From Spongilla lacustris (taxonomy: Eukaryota; Porifera; Demospongiae; Spongillida; Spongillidae): a stretch of DNA of 64,000 nt. Every line of letters begins with the position of its first letter. Position 1 is the stretch's first letter. A program made the position numbers and the translations under genes. Below, piece after piece: positions 33,843-45,800 of this stretch. The notes beneath the pieces were generated by a model, which saw nothing but the letters and a program-made list of their open reading frames with translations, had not been told where the DNA came from and did not search any database. Location: NCBI GenBank assembly GCA_949361645.1, contig OX442415.1, positions 23,665,790 through 23,729,789 of the forward strand, written 5' to 3'.

Positions 33843-34896
33843 TCATATAACTTTTAATTCACTGACATCACTTTCCGTTTCGATGCTAAAGTATGTAGAG
33901 CTCCGAACGATTTCAGTGCCGGCTGAATGTACACAGTTATTAGGGTTCAAGAATGAATGACCTTCAGTGTCGAATTTGGAAATCGATTTCTTTGTTGATC
34001 TCATCATCACACATATGTGCACCAAAAATGCCAGGCCTGCACTCCAAACGTAACCAGTAACAGCAGTTAAGGCTATGAAGATGAGTACGCTGTCTTTAGA
34101 GTGAGTCCCGGGAACTGAATCGTAGATGAGTGGTGTCATCGAAAAAATCACAAACGCGCAGAAAGTAACGGGATAGGCCATCAAAGGGAGCATCTGCCTG
34201 ATTGCTGTTCTATTTTTAAGCGAGGCGGCGGATGGTTTGCACGCCCTGAAGGCCAAGACACTTAACATCACGAGGATCAAAAGTGTAACGGACGAAAGAC
34301 AGGCCACAGCGGGTCCAAACCACAGGACGTAGAGCTCGATGAACCCCGCAGAGATAAAGTTTGGAATGCAGTTGCCATCATCGTACATAATAGAGCAAGT
34401 CAGCGATCGCTTGTCTGCTATTCCGTACGTGTGTGTCATAAAAGGAATAACAGCCATCAATGCTGGTACGACGAAGGCTGTGATAACATAGCACATTTCA
34501 AGTCGCTTCAGGTTTCTGTGACAAACGGCGAAGATGAAGAGATGAACAGTCAGCATCAAAGTAACGAAGAGCTTAACCAAGCTAGAGTAGATGGCAATAA
34601 ACGCAGCAGCCATGCAGACAAATGGGAAAGTAGGTGCTGTCAAATTTAATCAGTGGTCTGTAGGTTGCTCCCAATATGCACGCGACTCCAAAGGCAAGTG
34701 CGCTGGAAACCTGGTAGATTGCTAGTGGATACACCAGTTGTTTGTAGAGCTTTAGCGCAACAGCTGCAGCGAGGGAAGTAGCGCACAATGCAATTCCGAT
34801 ACCTGCCAGGGTACCTTCCAGAGCGGAGAAAGCTACTTGATTGAAACGCGATTCGCTACTGATGTTGCAAACGTTTAAAGGCACTTCAGTCGACAT
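33843..34896 (-). CDS. Seven-transmembrane receptor (orphan, sponge/cnidarian type), one frameshift
   Basis: The ATG is at 34896. The N-terminus MSTEVPLNVCNISSESRF carries a potential N-glycosylation site (NIS). TM1 is around GTLAGIGIALCATSLAAAVA, TM2 around YPLAIYQVSSALAFGVACIL; then a one-base shift near 34645 (AAATTT run) moves to the second frame, with TM3 (FPFVCMAAAFIAIYSSLVKL), TM4 (VITAFVVPALMAVIPFM), TM5 (ELYVLWFGPAVACLSSV), TM6 (MLPLMAYPVTFCAFVIFSM) and TM7 (LIFIALTAVTGYVWSAGLAF). HRNLKRLE after TM3, IELYVLWFGP and LPLMAYP recall orphan receptors common in sponges. It is intronless, about 350 aa. The frameshift may be an assembly error or a young pseudogene. The ligand is unknown. 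Confidence 0.75.
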
Positions 34897-34959
34897 GATG
34901 ATGAGAATGTTTCGTCTCAGTATGTATATATATAATATTATATTATAATTATATATATA

Positions 34960-35870
34960 ACTTATTGCCTACGACAAACCGGGCTATGTTTAGTGATGTG
35001 GAGGGGGCGTGGGTGGGATTTGCAGCACATTTTTTCAATCCTTACATGTACATGCAATTCCACGCCAATACACGTGCTATTGTTATATGAACGTATAATC
35101 CTCACCATCTCGTCTACTATTCCACTGCTGTGTCTTCACAATAAATGTATTGCCATGCATGCATAACTTCCTCCATTTCAGAGCAGTTCTCTGATAATTG
35201 AGGTGTTCTATGAAGTAGTCCGCTTTGTAGCGAGTAAATTATTACTATCATAATACCGCTGAGCAGTGTGGAGGCATGCACTGATATATGTTGTTAATTT
35301 TTTGCAGCCTTTCCCATCATAATGCACCAGCAGCTCACGTCGTCAAATAACCATCTCTTGTCATCTTTCAACAACCTTGTGCCACCAATAGAGTCCAGCA
35401 ATAGTCATTAGCAAGATTTGTCTGCATGCATGGTAAACTGGAAAACCAACAGTTTAGAATAGTCTTGTATAGCTTATATCCTACCACACAAGTCCATGTT
35501 GGTGTGCTGCTAAAAGCAGACTAGAGACTCATGCATCGTCTCTGACCACAGCAAGCTAAGTAACACATTTTGGTCCCCCACTGGTGCATGGGCAACCAAG
35601 CAGCAAGTGGAGGTGCACCTGCCATGTGATTTAAAAAAATAAAATAATAACAAGGTTGAACTTAAGAGATGTAACAAAAGTGTCTTATCATGTACCAAAA
35701 GGATGCAAGTGTCCTTATTTCTCACAGCTTTATATATTTCTACAGCAGCCAATGTATACGAGTACACGCAGGAGAGATTACTTAAGCGATATGATCGCTG
35801 CTAATCAGCATTCAGTGCTTAGATGCTAGAGGTCTCAGAATGCCTAGGTGTATATTCTTTGTAAGTTATT
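34960..35870. other. No gene recognised
   Basis: Unique sequence between the receptor and a microsatellite, without a supported coding segment. Confidence 0.4.
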
Positions 35871-35873
35871 TCA

Positions 35874-35986
<113 letters not shown>

Positions 35987-36193
35987 GCAGGCATGCACAT
36001 GCATGTACAATATGCACCCATTTTAGTGTCAATCGGTTAAAGAGGGGTGGTGATGTGTATGGGGTGAATTAGAAGGGAGGTATGATTTTCCCTTCAATAT
36101 TCATTCACTTCCATTTTTTTAATATAAAAAATTTCAGTATGTACACGACCACTTACGCTACCTGAATCAGGTCCGCTACCCAAAGGTGGTGCA

Positions 36194-36302
36194 GTGATTC
36201 AGCCGTGAAGCGGACTTCATTTCCAATGGAATCTAATAGTATCCAAAACATGGCCTGTAAATTTCAAGAATTTAAGTCCGCCTCATGGCTGAACTAAATC
36301 AC
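36194..36302. mobile_element. 109-bp inverted-repeat element
   Basis: GTGATTCAGCCGTGAAGCGG at 36194 faces a reverse complement ending at 36302 (AAGTCCGCCTCATGGCTGAA then CTAAATCAC). Arms are about 25-29 bp. No clear target duplication; it could be a small MITE or a simple inverted repeat. Confidence 0.5.
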
Positions 36303-37108
36303 GACCGGTATCATACATGATGGTGTACACATGAGGATGAGAGTGTGTACCAGATTATCGACTACCACAAGTTTATTATCATGATTGACAAAATAGTGAG
36401 CTATACAGACCGGCTGTGCATGTCGTTAAACGGTTTATTCTCCAGTTTAGTTCATGGTGGCAGCTCTGCCACAAGAATACCGTGATCCTGTTCAAAGGCA
36501 TTGAGCTTTCAATTGCACATACACGACCAATACAATCAAAAGTAGTGTATTATTGACCAATACAATTAAGACAATGCATTCACTTGTAAACAGAGTCTAC
36601 ATAAAATTCAGTGCTTTAGATACGTACCCTGCTGTCCAAGGTGCTTTGACCCCAAATAACTTTGCTCTTTGAGCCCCATTAATAATTGGACACCAAATGT
36701 GGGTCCTGATCTTGAGTAACATACTTAGTACAGTAATTAAACCCTAAAATATACCTATTACCATATGAACTAATGTATTCAAATTCTCGGCTTCCAACAT
36801 GTTTATTTTCCTGAGTAAATTAAGGTCCTGATCTGACATAAAATGTAAACATATACATCTACATGTACAACAGTGTTCGGCATCATTTTGACAAAATGTT
36901 TCTCTATCTGTCTTCACCATTTCTGATACCTCATCCAAAAAAATTTCAGATGTACCAAGGGAATACATAAATAGTGATGATGGTAACTCATTGATACGAC
37001 ACGTGCATACAGTGTAGTGTTGCTTGAATAAACCATTGACAATAATTATTCACTTACAAATAATAAAACACACACACAATTCTCCATCTGAAGGCCACAC
37101 CCCACTCA

Positions 37109-40100
37109 TCAGTGCACCTCTGGATATGTGGGGAAGCTGACAACAATGACTTCCTCCTCGAGTTTGTAGGAGGGAAAATCCCCTCTTGCGGACGATTGGA
37201 TATGTACACCCACACTTCTCCCATCCTTCTCGTTCCCAGCGATCCCCAGCTGGTCCCCCACCTTCATGCTCAGCTCGCTGGAGTAGGTGGAGGAGTGGGG
37301 GGCGATGGCCTTCACCCTGTGCTCCTGCTGTCCCCCGTAGTAGTAGATGTCATCCAGGCTGTAGAACATGCGGGAGGCATCAGTGTGGAGCGGCTGCATC
37401 AGCTCATATGCCAGACGGCATATCTGTGTGAGCGTATGGCAGAACAGATGTCATTAAAAAAAAAAAACACATGAGATTGAAATAGGGGGTGTTAGGGGGA
37501 GTTCATCTTAAATGATAGCAGTAGTACTTAGACTTCTAACAAGAATTGCTACTTAAGAGTACACATAAAACAATGCATAAATGTACATGTACTGTAGCCC
37601 AGCTAATTGAATGACATTTACATGTACGCGCATGTACATTACATGTACACGTACATGTACACTGTGCAAATCTGTTTCTGTAAGGTACATAACTGTACAG
37701 TGTATGCAACTGTATACATGTGTATTACAACTATCACAATGTTAGATGAGATATCTTTATTGGTACACAAAATGGTTATAATTAAAACATATATGTAAAT
37801 GTGGAAAATTGGTACATTATGATAACTTAATTTTGACCACTACTGTAAAGCAATGTTGAATGCGGCTTACATTTATGTACACATTTTTACATCCCAAGGG
37901 ACGATATAATATTAGCAGGTTCTTGTGATACACTGTAGATAGGCCTGTTGCCCCGGACAGCAGTCTATTTTTACGCAACCACTTTGTCCTTACAAAGTAC
38001 ATGTACATGTACTTTGTACATTGTGCATGCCAATCACAAAACATGCTGGTATGACAGTACTACAACATTCAAACTGTTTCTCTTAAATGTACGCATGTAC
38101 ACATACATGTACATGCACACCTCCACTTCTGCTGCATGCACACTTACCATGACCACCTCCCCACCCCTATCACTTGCCCCCTCCCAGCACACACCTGTGA
38201 TGAGAAGCAGCACACAAGGTAGTCGCTCATGGCTAGGGTGGTGACATCAAACACCACACCGTGGAGGGACTGCAGGTCATATCGCGTGTTCTGGTTCTTG
38301 GCCTTAGACGATATCTCCACATCTGTGAGGAACTCGTACTGAGGGTACCTGAGGAGGTGTACATGCACATGTACCCAGACTGCTACACACCATGGTTGTG
38401 ATAACTGAAGACAATCCATAGCTTTGTTTTATTCAGTCCATTTTAAAAACATCAAAATTCCAACTACGATGGCTACAGACACAATTAATTAAATACCAGA
38501 TACACAGCTACTGATGGTGATGTGATGATGTGGTAGGGTGATGTGATGATGTGGTAGAGTGATGATGTGATGATGTGGTAGATTGATGATGTGATGATGT
38601 GGTAGAGTGATGATGTGATGATGTAATAGAGTGATGATGTGGTAGTGATGATGTGGTAGTGATGATGTGGTAGTGATGATGTGATAGAGTGATGATGTGA
38701 TGATGTGGTAGAGCGATGATGTGATGTGGTAGAGCGATGATGTGATGATGTGGTAGAGTGATGATGTACATGTAGTAGAGTGATGTTGGGGTAGTGATGA
38801 TGTGATGATGTGGTATAGTGATGATGTGATGACATGGTAGTGATGATGTGATGATGTGGTAGAGTGATGATGTGGTAGAGAGGTGGCATCTTTGAAGCTC
38901 TATTTTTAGAAGTTGATAACACTCACATTTTCTTGGCCTCAGCAAGGAGATCAGGCTCATCTGTTGCCAGGAATACCCTCCGCTGGCCCCCATGCTTGGA
39001 AAACCACTCTTCAACCTATACATTCATGCAAGATGACACAAGACCTTGGTACATGTACATATACATGTACATGTAGCCAGATTAGGAATGCATGTACATG
39101 TACATGTATACGGTTACTTGTCAATGCATGTACATACATGTACATGACATGTACATGTACAATGCCAAAAATGTGTAAAGGTGTTTCTATTACATGTATA
39201 CACTAGGCCATTAGTCTTCTTGTACATGTGTATGTACAGACTCCGAAATAACATTGGCCGTTTTTCTTATCGACAATTGCAGAAATGGTAATGGCTTAAT
39301 TGGGATGTGAGGACATTGGGATGTAGGGACATGGGGACATGGGGATGTACATGTAGATGCAATCCAATACACATTATTGACATGAACTGAATAGTTGCAT
39401 CCGTGGTACTATTAATTTGGAACTGACCAACTAGGAACTGCACACAATTACATGTCCGTACAAGTACATGCACGTCTCAAAATGGTCCACAATATACACA
39501 AGCATTTTGTGCTTCAGTATAAACCTGTACCTGTACATCCACATATGTTTGTAGCTAAATGTATAATGCTTACATGAACCATGTATTCCTCAATACCATG
39601 ATACGCAGCTTCCACACCAATCTTGTCCGACCTCCTCACATGAACACTGGAGCACACACACCATGGGGTTAAACACAACACACACACAAGTAAAAAAAAA
39701 ATTCAGACTCATTAACTAAGGTCCAGGGTACTTAAGGTTCAACATACATGTATGCAGTGAATATACATGTACATGTACAGGAAAATACACAAGGCCTACT
39801 GGCCACACTTACATGTACATGCAGATATGAGGATTAGTTAATCACACCCAAATTTGCACCTACATGTACATGTACATGTGTACACTGTACATGAACATGT
39901 ACATAATGTACATTTTGTACACATACAGTACACACATCCCCCATACAGTACACACATCCCCCATACAGTACACACATCCCCCATACAGTACACATATTCC
40001 CCATACAGTACACACATCCCCCATACAGCCCACGTACAGTACACACATCCCTCATACAGTACACACATCCCCCATAAAGTACACACATCCCCCATACAGT

Positions 40101-40850
40101 ACACACATCCCCCATACAGTACACACATCCACATACAGTACACACATCCCCCATACAGTACACACATCCCCCATACAGTACACATATCCCCCATACAGTA
40201 CACACATCCCCCATAAAGTACACACATCCCCCATACAGTACACAACAGATGCCCAAACGATGTTTCATGTACATGTAGCTTTAAATACTTGTTCATACAG
40301 TGTACTGAACATGTACAGAAAACCCCCTCACCCAACAATGGGCTTTTGGAAGCCCATCTCCTTCCTCTTGGTCTCCAAGTAGCTCTTGAGCTGAGGGTTG
40401 GGTCTCATCAGGTACTGGACGAGGTGTCCCATGAACCACACAAAGGGGTAGCCATGGAAGGCCTGCAGCTTCTCTGCCAGGTCTGCTGGGACGGCCATGG
40501 GGAGGTAAGGGGGACGAGGGTTGAGGGACTCCACAATGGGGAGGTTGACCACCTGCTGGTGCTCATGGCCCCCGGCCCAGGGGGAACCTGTTTGATGGAG
40601 GGGGGGGAGGAGGGGGTGTAGGAGAGGAAGGGGAGAGGGGGAGGAAGGTGGAGAATAAAGAGGTTTTAACTAAGATGTACACAAAAGGTAGAATGTATAC
40701 ACATGTACACACAAAGGCATGCATATATACACACACATTGTACATCAATCAGCTTGGTGAAAGGAACTGGATCAAACATCACATAGAATAACACACACCC
40801 ACACACCCATTCACCCACACATTAATTCATTCCACACCTAGACACACGCA

Positions 40851-40896
<46 letters not shown>

Positions 40897-41775
40897 TACA
40901 CACACACACAAACACACACACACACAAACACACACACAAACACACACACATACACACACACAAACACACACACAAACACACACACACACAAACACACACA
41001 CACACTCACACACACACTCACCCTCTGGTGATTCTCTGCAGGTCTCACTGATGGGCATGAACACCGCCTCCCACCCCTCGCTGGCATACCTCCACCCGGC
41101 CGTCTGCAGCACCAGGGTCCTCTGGGTGCCATAGGCAATGGCAAAACAGGTGGCCAGGTGGTGCACCTGGCACCCAAAGCCGCAGGTCTTGGCCAGATTA
41201 CACACCAGCTTCTTGGCCTTGCTGCAGTCTGGAGGGTTCTGGAGGTGGTGCAGCCTTCGCTCCAGCAGGCCGGCCAGCTCACCCGCAGCCGCCTGCTTCC
41301 ACCCTCCCAGCAGCCTCTCCACTGTCGCCTCCACCTGCGAGGCGTGGGCCTGCAGCATCACGTGCTGCTCGAACACGGAGGCGGCTATCCTTTTGCTCGC
41401 GGCAGGGTCGGTCGCCTGCTTCGTGTTGGCCCTCACGTACCACCACAGCTCCGTGATCCCCTTGTCCAGCCTCAGCTGGTGCGTCTTCAGCGACCTGAGG
41501 AGCTCCCAATCCGGAAATAGCTGCAGTTGGGTGGAATGGGAAGGGTGTTTGTCCAAGGAGGAGGAGGAGTAGGTGGAAGGACCGCCTTCCGCGATATCTT
41601 GTTTAGCCGCGGGTGGTTGATGCGGTACCATTTGTTGCTGGTGGTGTTGGGCGACCGGTCGCGCGTCATCTTCGGGGAGCCCGCCGGACAAAAGCCGCAC
41701 AAAGACGAAAAACAGGAACACGAACAAAGCAATAGCGACCAAGAATTTGAGTTGCCGCTTTCTGCATCTTGCCAT
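37109..41775 (-). CDS. FUT8: Alpha-1,6-fucosyltransferase (core fucosylation)
   Basis: Transfers fucose from GDP-fucose to the innermost GlcNAc of N-glycans in the Golgi. Six exons with consistent phases (41775-41022, 40587-40332, 39646-39574, 39015-38927, 38348-38195, 37423-37109) give 546 aa; human FUT8 is 575. Residues 1-30 form a type II signal anchor ([20 protein letters not shown]). A stem with [12 protein letters not shown] follows, then [40 protein letters not shown] and PISETC. Exon 2 has [13 protein letters not shown]. Exon 3 is [20 protein letters not shown], the GDP-fucose-binding motif with the paired arginines. Exon 4 gives [10 protein letters not shown], exon 5 [11 protein letters not shown], exon 6 the CRLAYELMQ segment and a C-terminal SH3 domain starting [11 protein letters not shown] and ending [17 protein letters not shown]. 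All expected motifs are present, so it is probably functional. Introns are packed with minisatellites. Confidence 0.96.
38510..38890. repeat. GATGATGTGATGATGTGGTAGAGT minisatellite
   Basis: Irregular array of TGATGATGTGATGATGTGGT units with TAGAG linkers in a FUT8 intron. Confidence 0.95.
39925..40245. repeat. 20-bp minisatellite in FUT8 intron
   Basis: About 16 copies of CACACATCCCCCATACAGTA with small variants between FUT8 exons 2 and 3. Long frame-open stretches on both strands are artefacts. Confidence 0.97.
40852..41020. repeat. (AC)n compound microsatellite abutting FUT8 exon 1 donor
   Basis: On the transcribed (minus) strand the FUT8 exon 1 donor reads AGG/GTGAGTGTGTGTG and leads directly into about 170 bp of (GT)n with interspersed T and A variants. 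Confidence 0.95.
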
Positions 41776-42130
41776 GATTTTTAATATCCTCGTGCCCAGT
41801 CGTATGCTGGGGGAGGGGTAGTAGTGGACGTTGTCATATACACGTACTAATAGTACTTACATGTAGTTACATATACTGATATAGGCTATCCACTAGACGG
41901 TCGCAATACACTTCAGTTCTCACGGTCATTTTCTAGCCATTCCCATACATCCATATATCCTTGTTACCAAATTCGATGCAGTGATATGTCCTTACACTTT
42001 ATTTTCGTGGCCAAATCCTGTGCGTCCTATAACACATTGTAATTTGTGGTCAAATTCCAGCGTTTAATTGACGTTTCGTGGTCGGGGAACGAGATTTCTT
42101 GCACTCGAGCGTTAAATAGAAGTACGAAGA
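41776..42130. promoter_or_regulatory. Shared 5' region of FUT8 and the TOMM5-like gene
   Basis: The two start codons (41775 minus, 42131 plus) lie 355 bp apart in divergent orientation, which suggests a bidirectional promoter. No TATA box was recognised. AAATCTCGTTCCCCGACC (complement near 42080-42097) is faintly like the AGTCTCG MITE terminus. Confidence 0.4.
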
Positions 42131-43561
42131 ATGAAGCGACTGGAATCGGACGAGACACCAGAAGATGAAGATGCTCAATTAAGAGCCGCAAGGCTCGGTG
42201 TGATCGCAAATGTGGCCGTTTTTGCGGGGATTATTTTGCTGCTGAAAACAGGTGAGATGATGCTACTAGTTGGCACGTGCTCGTCATGTGCACACCTCCA
42301 TGTTCCATCGTGCATATCGTCTTGTGTTGCAACGGTACTGTGTTAGTGTGTGTACTCGCGGATGAGATGTATCTGCATTTGATGCATATTAGCATGACCA
42401 TATTTGTGGTGGTATGCATGAGAATACGCTTTGGAAGGGTCACTCACTGCCCATATTATCTGCAGCAAGCGTGGGAAATAATGCGTAAAATTTTATTTAG
42501 CCTCACGTGATACTACTGTAGACAGACATTATTTCAGAGCATATGTTCAACCGGCCTTGCTTGTACACTAATGCGTCTTTTGTTCTCACCCATACACAGC
42601 GCGCACTCTCTATAATTAGTTACATGTATAGTCAGTGGAAAGGGCTAAGTGTATATTTGTTATAGTTGAATTGCAATACGAAGGAAACATTTCCCTATCT
42701 GTTTTAATGCATGCTTTATATGTTCTTTTCATCCAAACCCTAAAAAATTGTTGTTTGTCCCTGCTCGTATTATGATCTGGCATATATTGGGATTTCGAAA
42801 TAGCCAAATTTTGGACTTACAATAGGGATTTGCTTATCAGGCCACTTACAGTAGGATCAAATGAATTAGTGGTTTAATTACCTTCCAACCATTTACACTT
42901 GATCTAATTTTCATGTACAATAATGAGAGGATTGAAGCTACTCACTGGCTGCTAACTGTAATTTGTTTGGGCAACGATAACCAAGTGCCCTGATAAGCAG
43001 CTCTACAGAAATTGCAATGCTTTACAATAATTAATAATAATATGTTATTTAACCACTCATTAACTTTTATGACTTAGTGATAGAGCTTGAAATGACCAAT
43101 CTTTTTGCCAGGAAAGTTTCACATCACTATGGAAGGGACAGATATTTAGCTTAGTGAAAGGACACTAAAAAAAATAATTCAGTATTCATCTTGTAGATAA
43201 CTTGAGTAGAAAAAGTATGTCTGAAGAGGGAGCATAAGTGTCCATCATAGGTGTAGAGTTTTATTTAGCCCAGGAGGGAGAGTCCCCATTTCATTTGAGC
43301 AAATACATGTAGGACTACTAGAAATATGTGTTTCATTTCTAAAATGTCGCGGTTTATGACAATGATGCAAACATATTAAATTTTAAAATAAGTGCACCTG
43401 GGGGTGGGGGTTAGGGGGTACTGTGTCCCATGTCTTCATGTGAATACCCCTCATACTAATTCCAATTTCAACAAACACGTGTGTTAAATTATAAAGTTTA
43501 TCAATAACCATATCAAATTTCCTTTTCAGGTCCCTATGTGTGGAAATTCGTGTCTAGCTAG
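42131..43561 (+). CDS. 50-aa single-pass membrane protein, TOMM5-like
   Basis: Exons 42131-42251 and 43530-43561 join in phase 1 to give 50 aa: an acidic N-terminus (MKRLESDETPEDEDAQLRAA), a hydrophobic segment (VIANVAVFAGIILLLKTG) and the tail PYVWKFVSS. Human TOMM5, the small subunit of the outer mitochondrial membrane translocase, has 51 residues with the same order: acidic N-terminus, one C-terminal TM segment, a proline late in that segment and a short basic tail. The similarity is weak at residue level, so the identity is inferred from size, layout and the LL-K/R-x-x-P-[YF] pattern. A different small tail-anchored protein is possible. Confidence 0.5.
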
Positions 43562-43941
43562 TTGCGACTTTTGTATTATGGCTGTTGCACTATTGGCAGT
43601 GAACTGTTATACCTTTGTGCCTGACTGTGTTGTCTTGGTGAACCAACATGTACTTGTTTGCATTGTTATGAATCAATGTGCTGTTGATTTACACTGATAC
43701 ATGCATATGTATATGCTGAAAAGATCCACACCATTACTGTCATCTTGGGCAGAGTGGAAAGGCTACTGGTACTGTACTTTTATTATACAATGACTGCCCT
43801 CCAGTCAGACATGATATAATCTTCTGGATCATACTTGTTAACCGTGTTGTTTTATTTATTTTGTTTTCATAATCAGAACCTACTTTAGTAATGTACGTAG
43901 GATTTGATCATGAAGTGTCGTGAATACGATTAGCAAAACTA

Positions 43942-43983
43942 GCAGAATCATAGATATTATACGTATAATATCTATGGCAGAAT
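43942..43983. mobile_element. 28-bp perfect palindrome with 7-bp target duplication
   Basis: The palindrome at 43949-43976 (half-site CATAGATATTATAC) is flanked by GCAGAAT on both sides (43942-43948 and 43977-43983). Removing it and one repeat leaves a plain continuous site. Confidence 0.65.
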
Positions 43984-44491
43984 CAATTGGACTTTAGCGA
44001 ACGTATTTGGATAGAGCTGTCAAATACCTACAACGTAGTAAAACTGCAGACGCTTAGAAATCTCAGACAACAGAGATAACGCTCACTTGCTCACACACAC
44101 AAACGGCTTACTAGTAGGCCTACGTTCATGTAAGTTTGGGTCTGGGCATGGCACTTACTAGTAAGATGGGAGGGCCCGGCAACGGCCCCTGCTTTCTGTG
44201 CCATTGTCCCATGGATTGTTCGCCGCTTAACTATAGATATCAAATTGTCAGGATAAGAAACAACTCCGTAATCTACGAATACGGGCAAACCGTCTGCGTT
44301 GCCGCGAACTATAACGAGTTACACATTCAATAGTTAAAATCGAAACACTGGACTATATAGGCCTATCTCAGTGCATGAAGATCTGGGGTATTGCTTAGAG
44401 GTTTCTAAATTCACCGGCGTGCTTGGATTGATCTCGTTACTAGTACTCAAAGCTTAACGTTTTTGGAAGCTTGTTAAGATGTAAAACTTAA

Positions 44492-44532
44492 GTTGATCCA
44501 TAGATATTTGTATCAAATATCTATGGTTGATC
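44492..44532. mobile_element. 27-bp palindrome with 7-bp target duplication
   Basis: The hairpin at 44499-44525 (arms CATAGATATTTG, loop TAT) is flanked by GTTGATC on both sides (44492-44498 and 44526-44532). Its ends match those of the palindrome at 43949. Confidence 0.65.
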
Positions 44533-44539
44533 CCAGTAT

Positions 44540-45090
44540 CTAAACTGACACTTTATCTACATGCACTGAAAACATCCCATTAAACTGTAAGAGCATGCAC
44601 CCTTTCTGGCTTCAACGTAAACGTAACGCGGATTACCGACAGATTATTGAATATATTTTATCCGCAAAACAACCTTGCATGTATGTGTCGCCAAGCGCGG
44701 GACCCCCAAAAGCTCGCGCGGGAGGGGACACACCCCTCCCCTATTGTCATATCCTCCCTCTTCCAGTCTGTGTTCCAGAACTCCAGGTACTACAAGTCAA
44801 CTGTAGTTAGTAGTACCGCCCTGGATGACGCAAACGTTCCGCGCTTGCAACATGTCAATTATTAATTTAAGTTACATCTGGTATTGATCAGCTTCAAATA
44901 ATGACTACCTTATATACCAGGGAGTACCTTGTTTCCACGGACCGCTTATGTACGAGGCGAAGGTGCGTATTGTAATTTTTAATCAGCTGTGAGCTAGCAT
45001 GGTAAATATTGCCTCTTTGCCTTCAAAAGGTCATTAAGGTTCAAAATGAGATGAAAGGTACGCCTAGTCCCTACCGCAGTTCATAATTCA
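44540..45090. other. No gene recognised
   Basis: Unique intergenic sequence; no supported coding segment. Confidence 0.4.
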
Positions 45091-45095
45091 GTACA

Positions 45096-45800
45096 ATGGC
45101 TGGAGTAGAAGGTACGTACTTTCGTATACGTTTGTGTGTGTATGTTGCGTGAGTGTATGTGTGCATGTGTATGTATTTTTTCATGCGTTAGAGCCCCACC
45201 CCTTATCTGCTGGTATTGTAAATAGGTATATTTGGACCTACAGTAATATTGTTGTCAAAGCCTTTTAATTTGTTAGAAGAACTGTAAAGATATACATGTA
45301 CATAAACTTTTAACACTAAAGCTAGTGCTTCTTTTCCATCTGAGCAGTTGAAAGAGAAAGTGAAGCACATGCAACAGGCCTTTCTGACTTATCCGGTAAT
45401 ATATGAGAAATTACTGCTCTAATACCATATGAAGATGCGTCAGTGGTACTGTGGGTCATAGTGTGCTAGTACATCATCAGAACTCAGTAAATGTATAGGC
45501 TTCATTCCAGGACCACAAGAGGTGCCAGATGCATTGACCAGTTCAGCTGCATAGTACATGTAATTTACTAATCCCAAAAGGGGTTTCAGTTCTGCATGTC
45601 ATTGATTTAGGGGCTGGAGCATTAGCAAATGGCACCTTCAGATTGAAGTGGATGAAAAATCCTTTATATAGTTAATGGTTGGCTGAACGTAATGGTGACA
45701 GATACTCAGTGTATTGCAAAGCCTGTACATGTAGAAAGGAGTTTGGGCTCGGAACAATGGTGAATATTCACTCAAATCACATGCTTCCGGGAAGACACAT
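45096..45800 (+). pseudogene. Transposon N-terminus with BED-type zinc finger
   Basis: Small exons 45096-45111 and 45348-45395 join in phase 1 (MAGVE, then ERESEAHATGLSDLS). They can be followed either by 45511-45554, which ends in a stop, or by the segment from about 45614. The latter reads GALANGTFRLKWMKNPLYS, a stop, then WLAERNGDRYSVYCKACTCR and KEFGLGTM...HMLPGRH. WL...GDRYSxYCKxC....F.xGxM....SH...GRH is the BED-like zinc-finger pattern at the start of many transposon proteins. The in-frame stop and missing residues before the distal His pair indicate decay. Confidence 0.5.

Larger units (their letters stand above)
37560..40300. repeat. Dispersed TGTACATGTACA palindromes
   Basis: TGTACATGTACA and close variants occur many times within the FUT8 introns (for example 37620-37660, 38000-38015, 38095-38115, 39050-39145, 39760-39780, 39862-39900). 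Similar runs are sparser elsewhere in the window. Confidence 0.85.

Noticed and set aside
37112..37474. Plus-strand 120-codon open frame
   Set aside because: Antisense shadow of FUT8 exon 6, which matches the known C-terminal SH3 region.
38485..39023. His/Ser/Ile-rich minus-strand open frames
   Set aside because: Mostly the GATGATGTG minisatellite read in frame; only 38927-39015 is real, as FUT8 exon 4.
39834..40382. Long Cys/Tyr/Gly-rich minus-strand and His/Thr/Pro-rich plus-strand open frames
   Set aside because: They translate the 20-bp minisatellite inside a FUT8 intron.
41138..41572. Plus-strand 144-codon open frame
   Set aside because: Antisense shadow of FUT8 exon 1.
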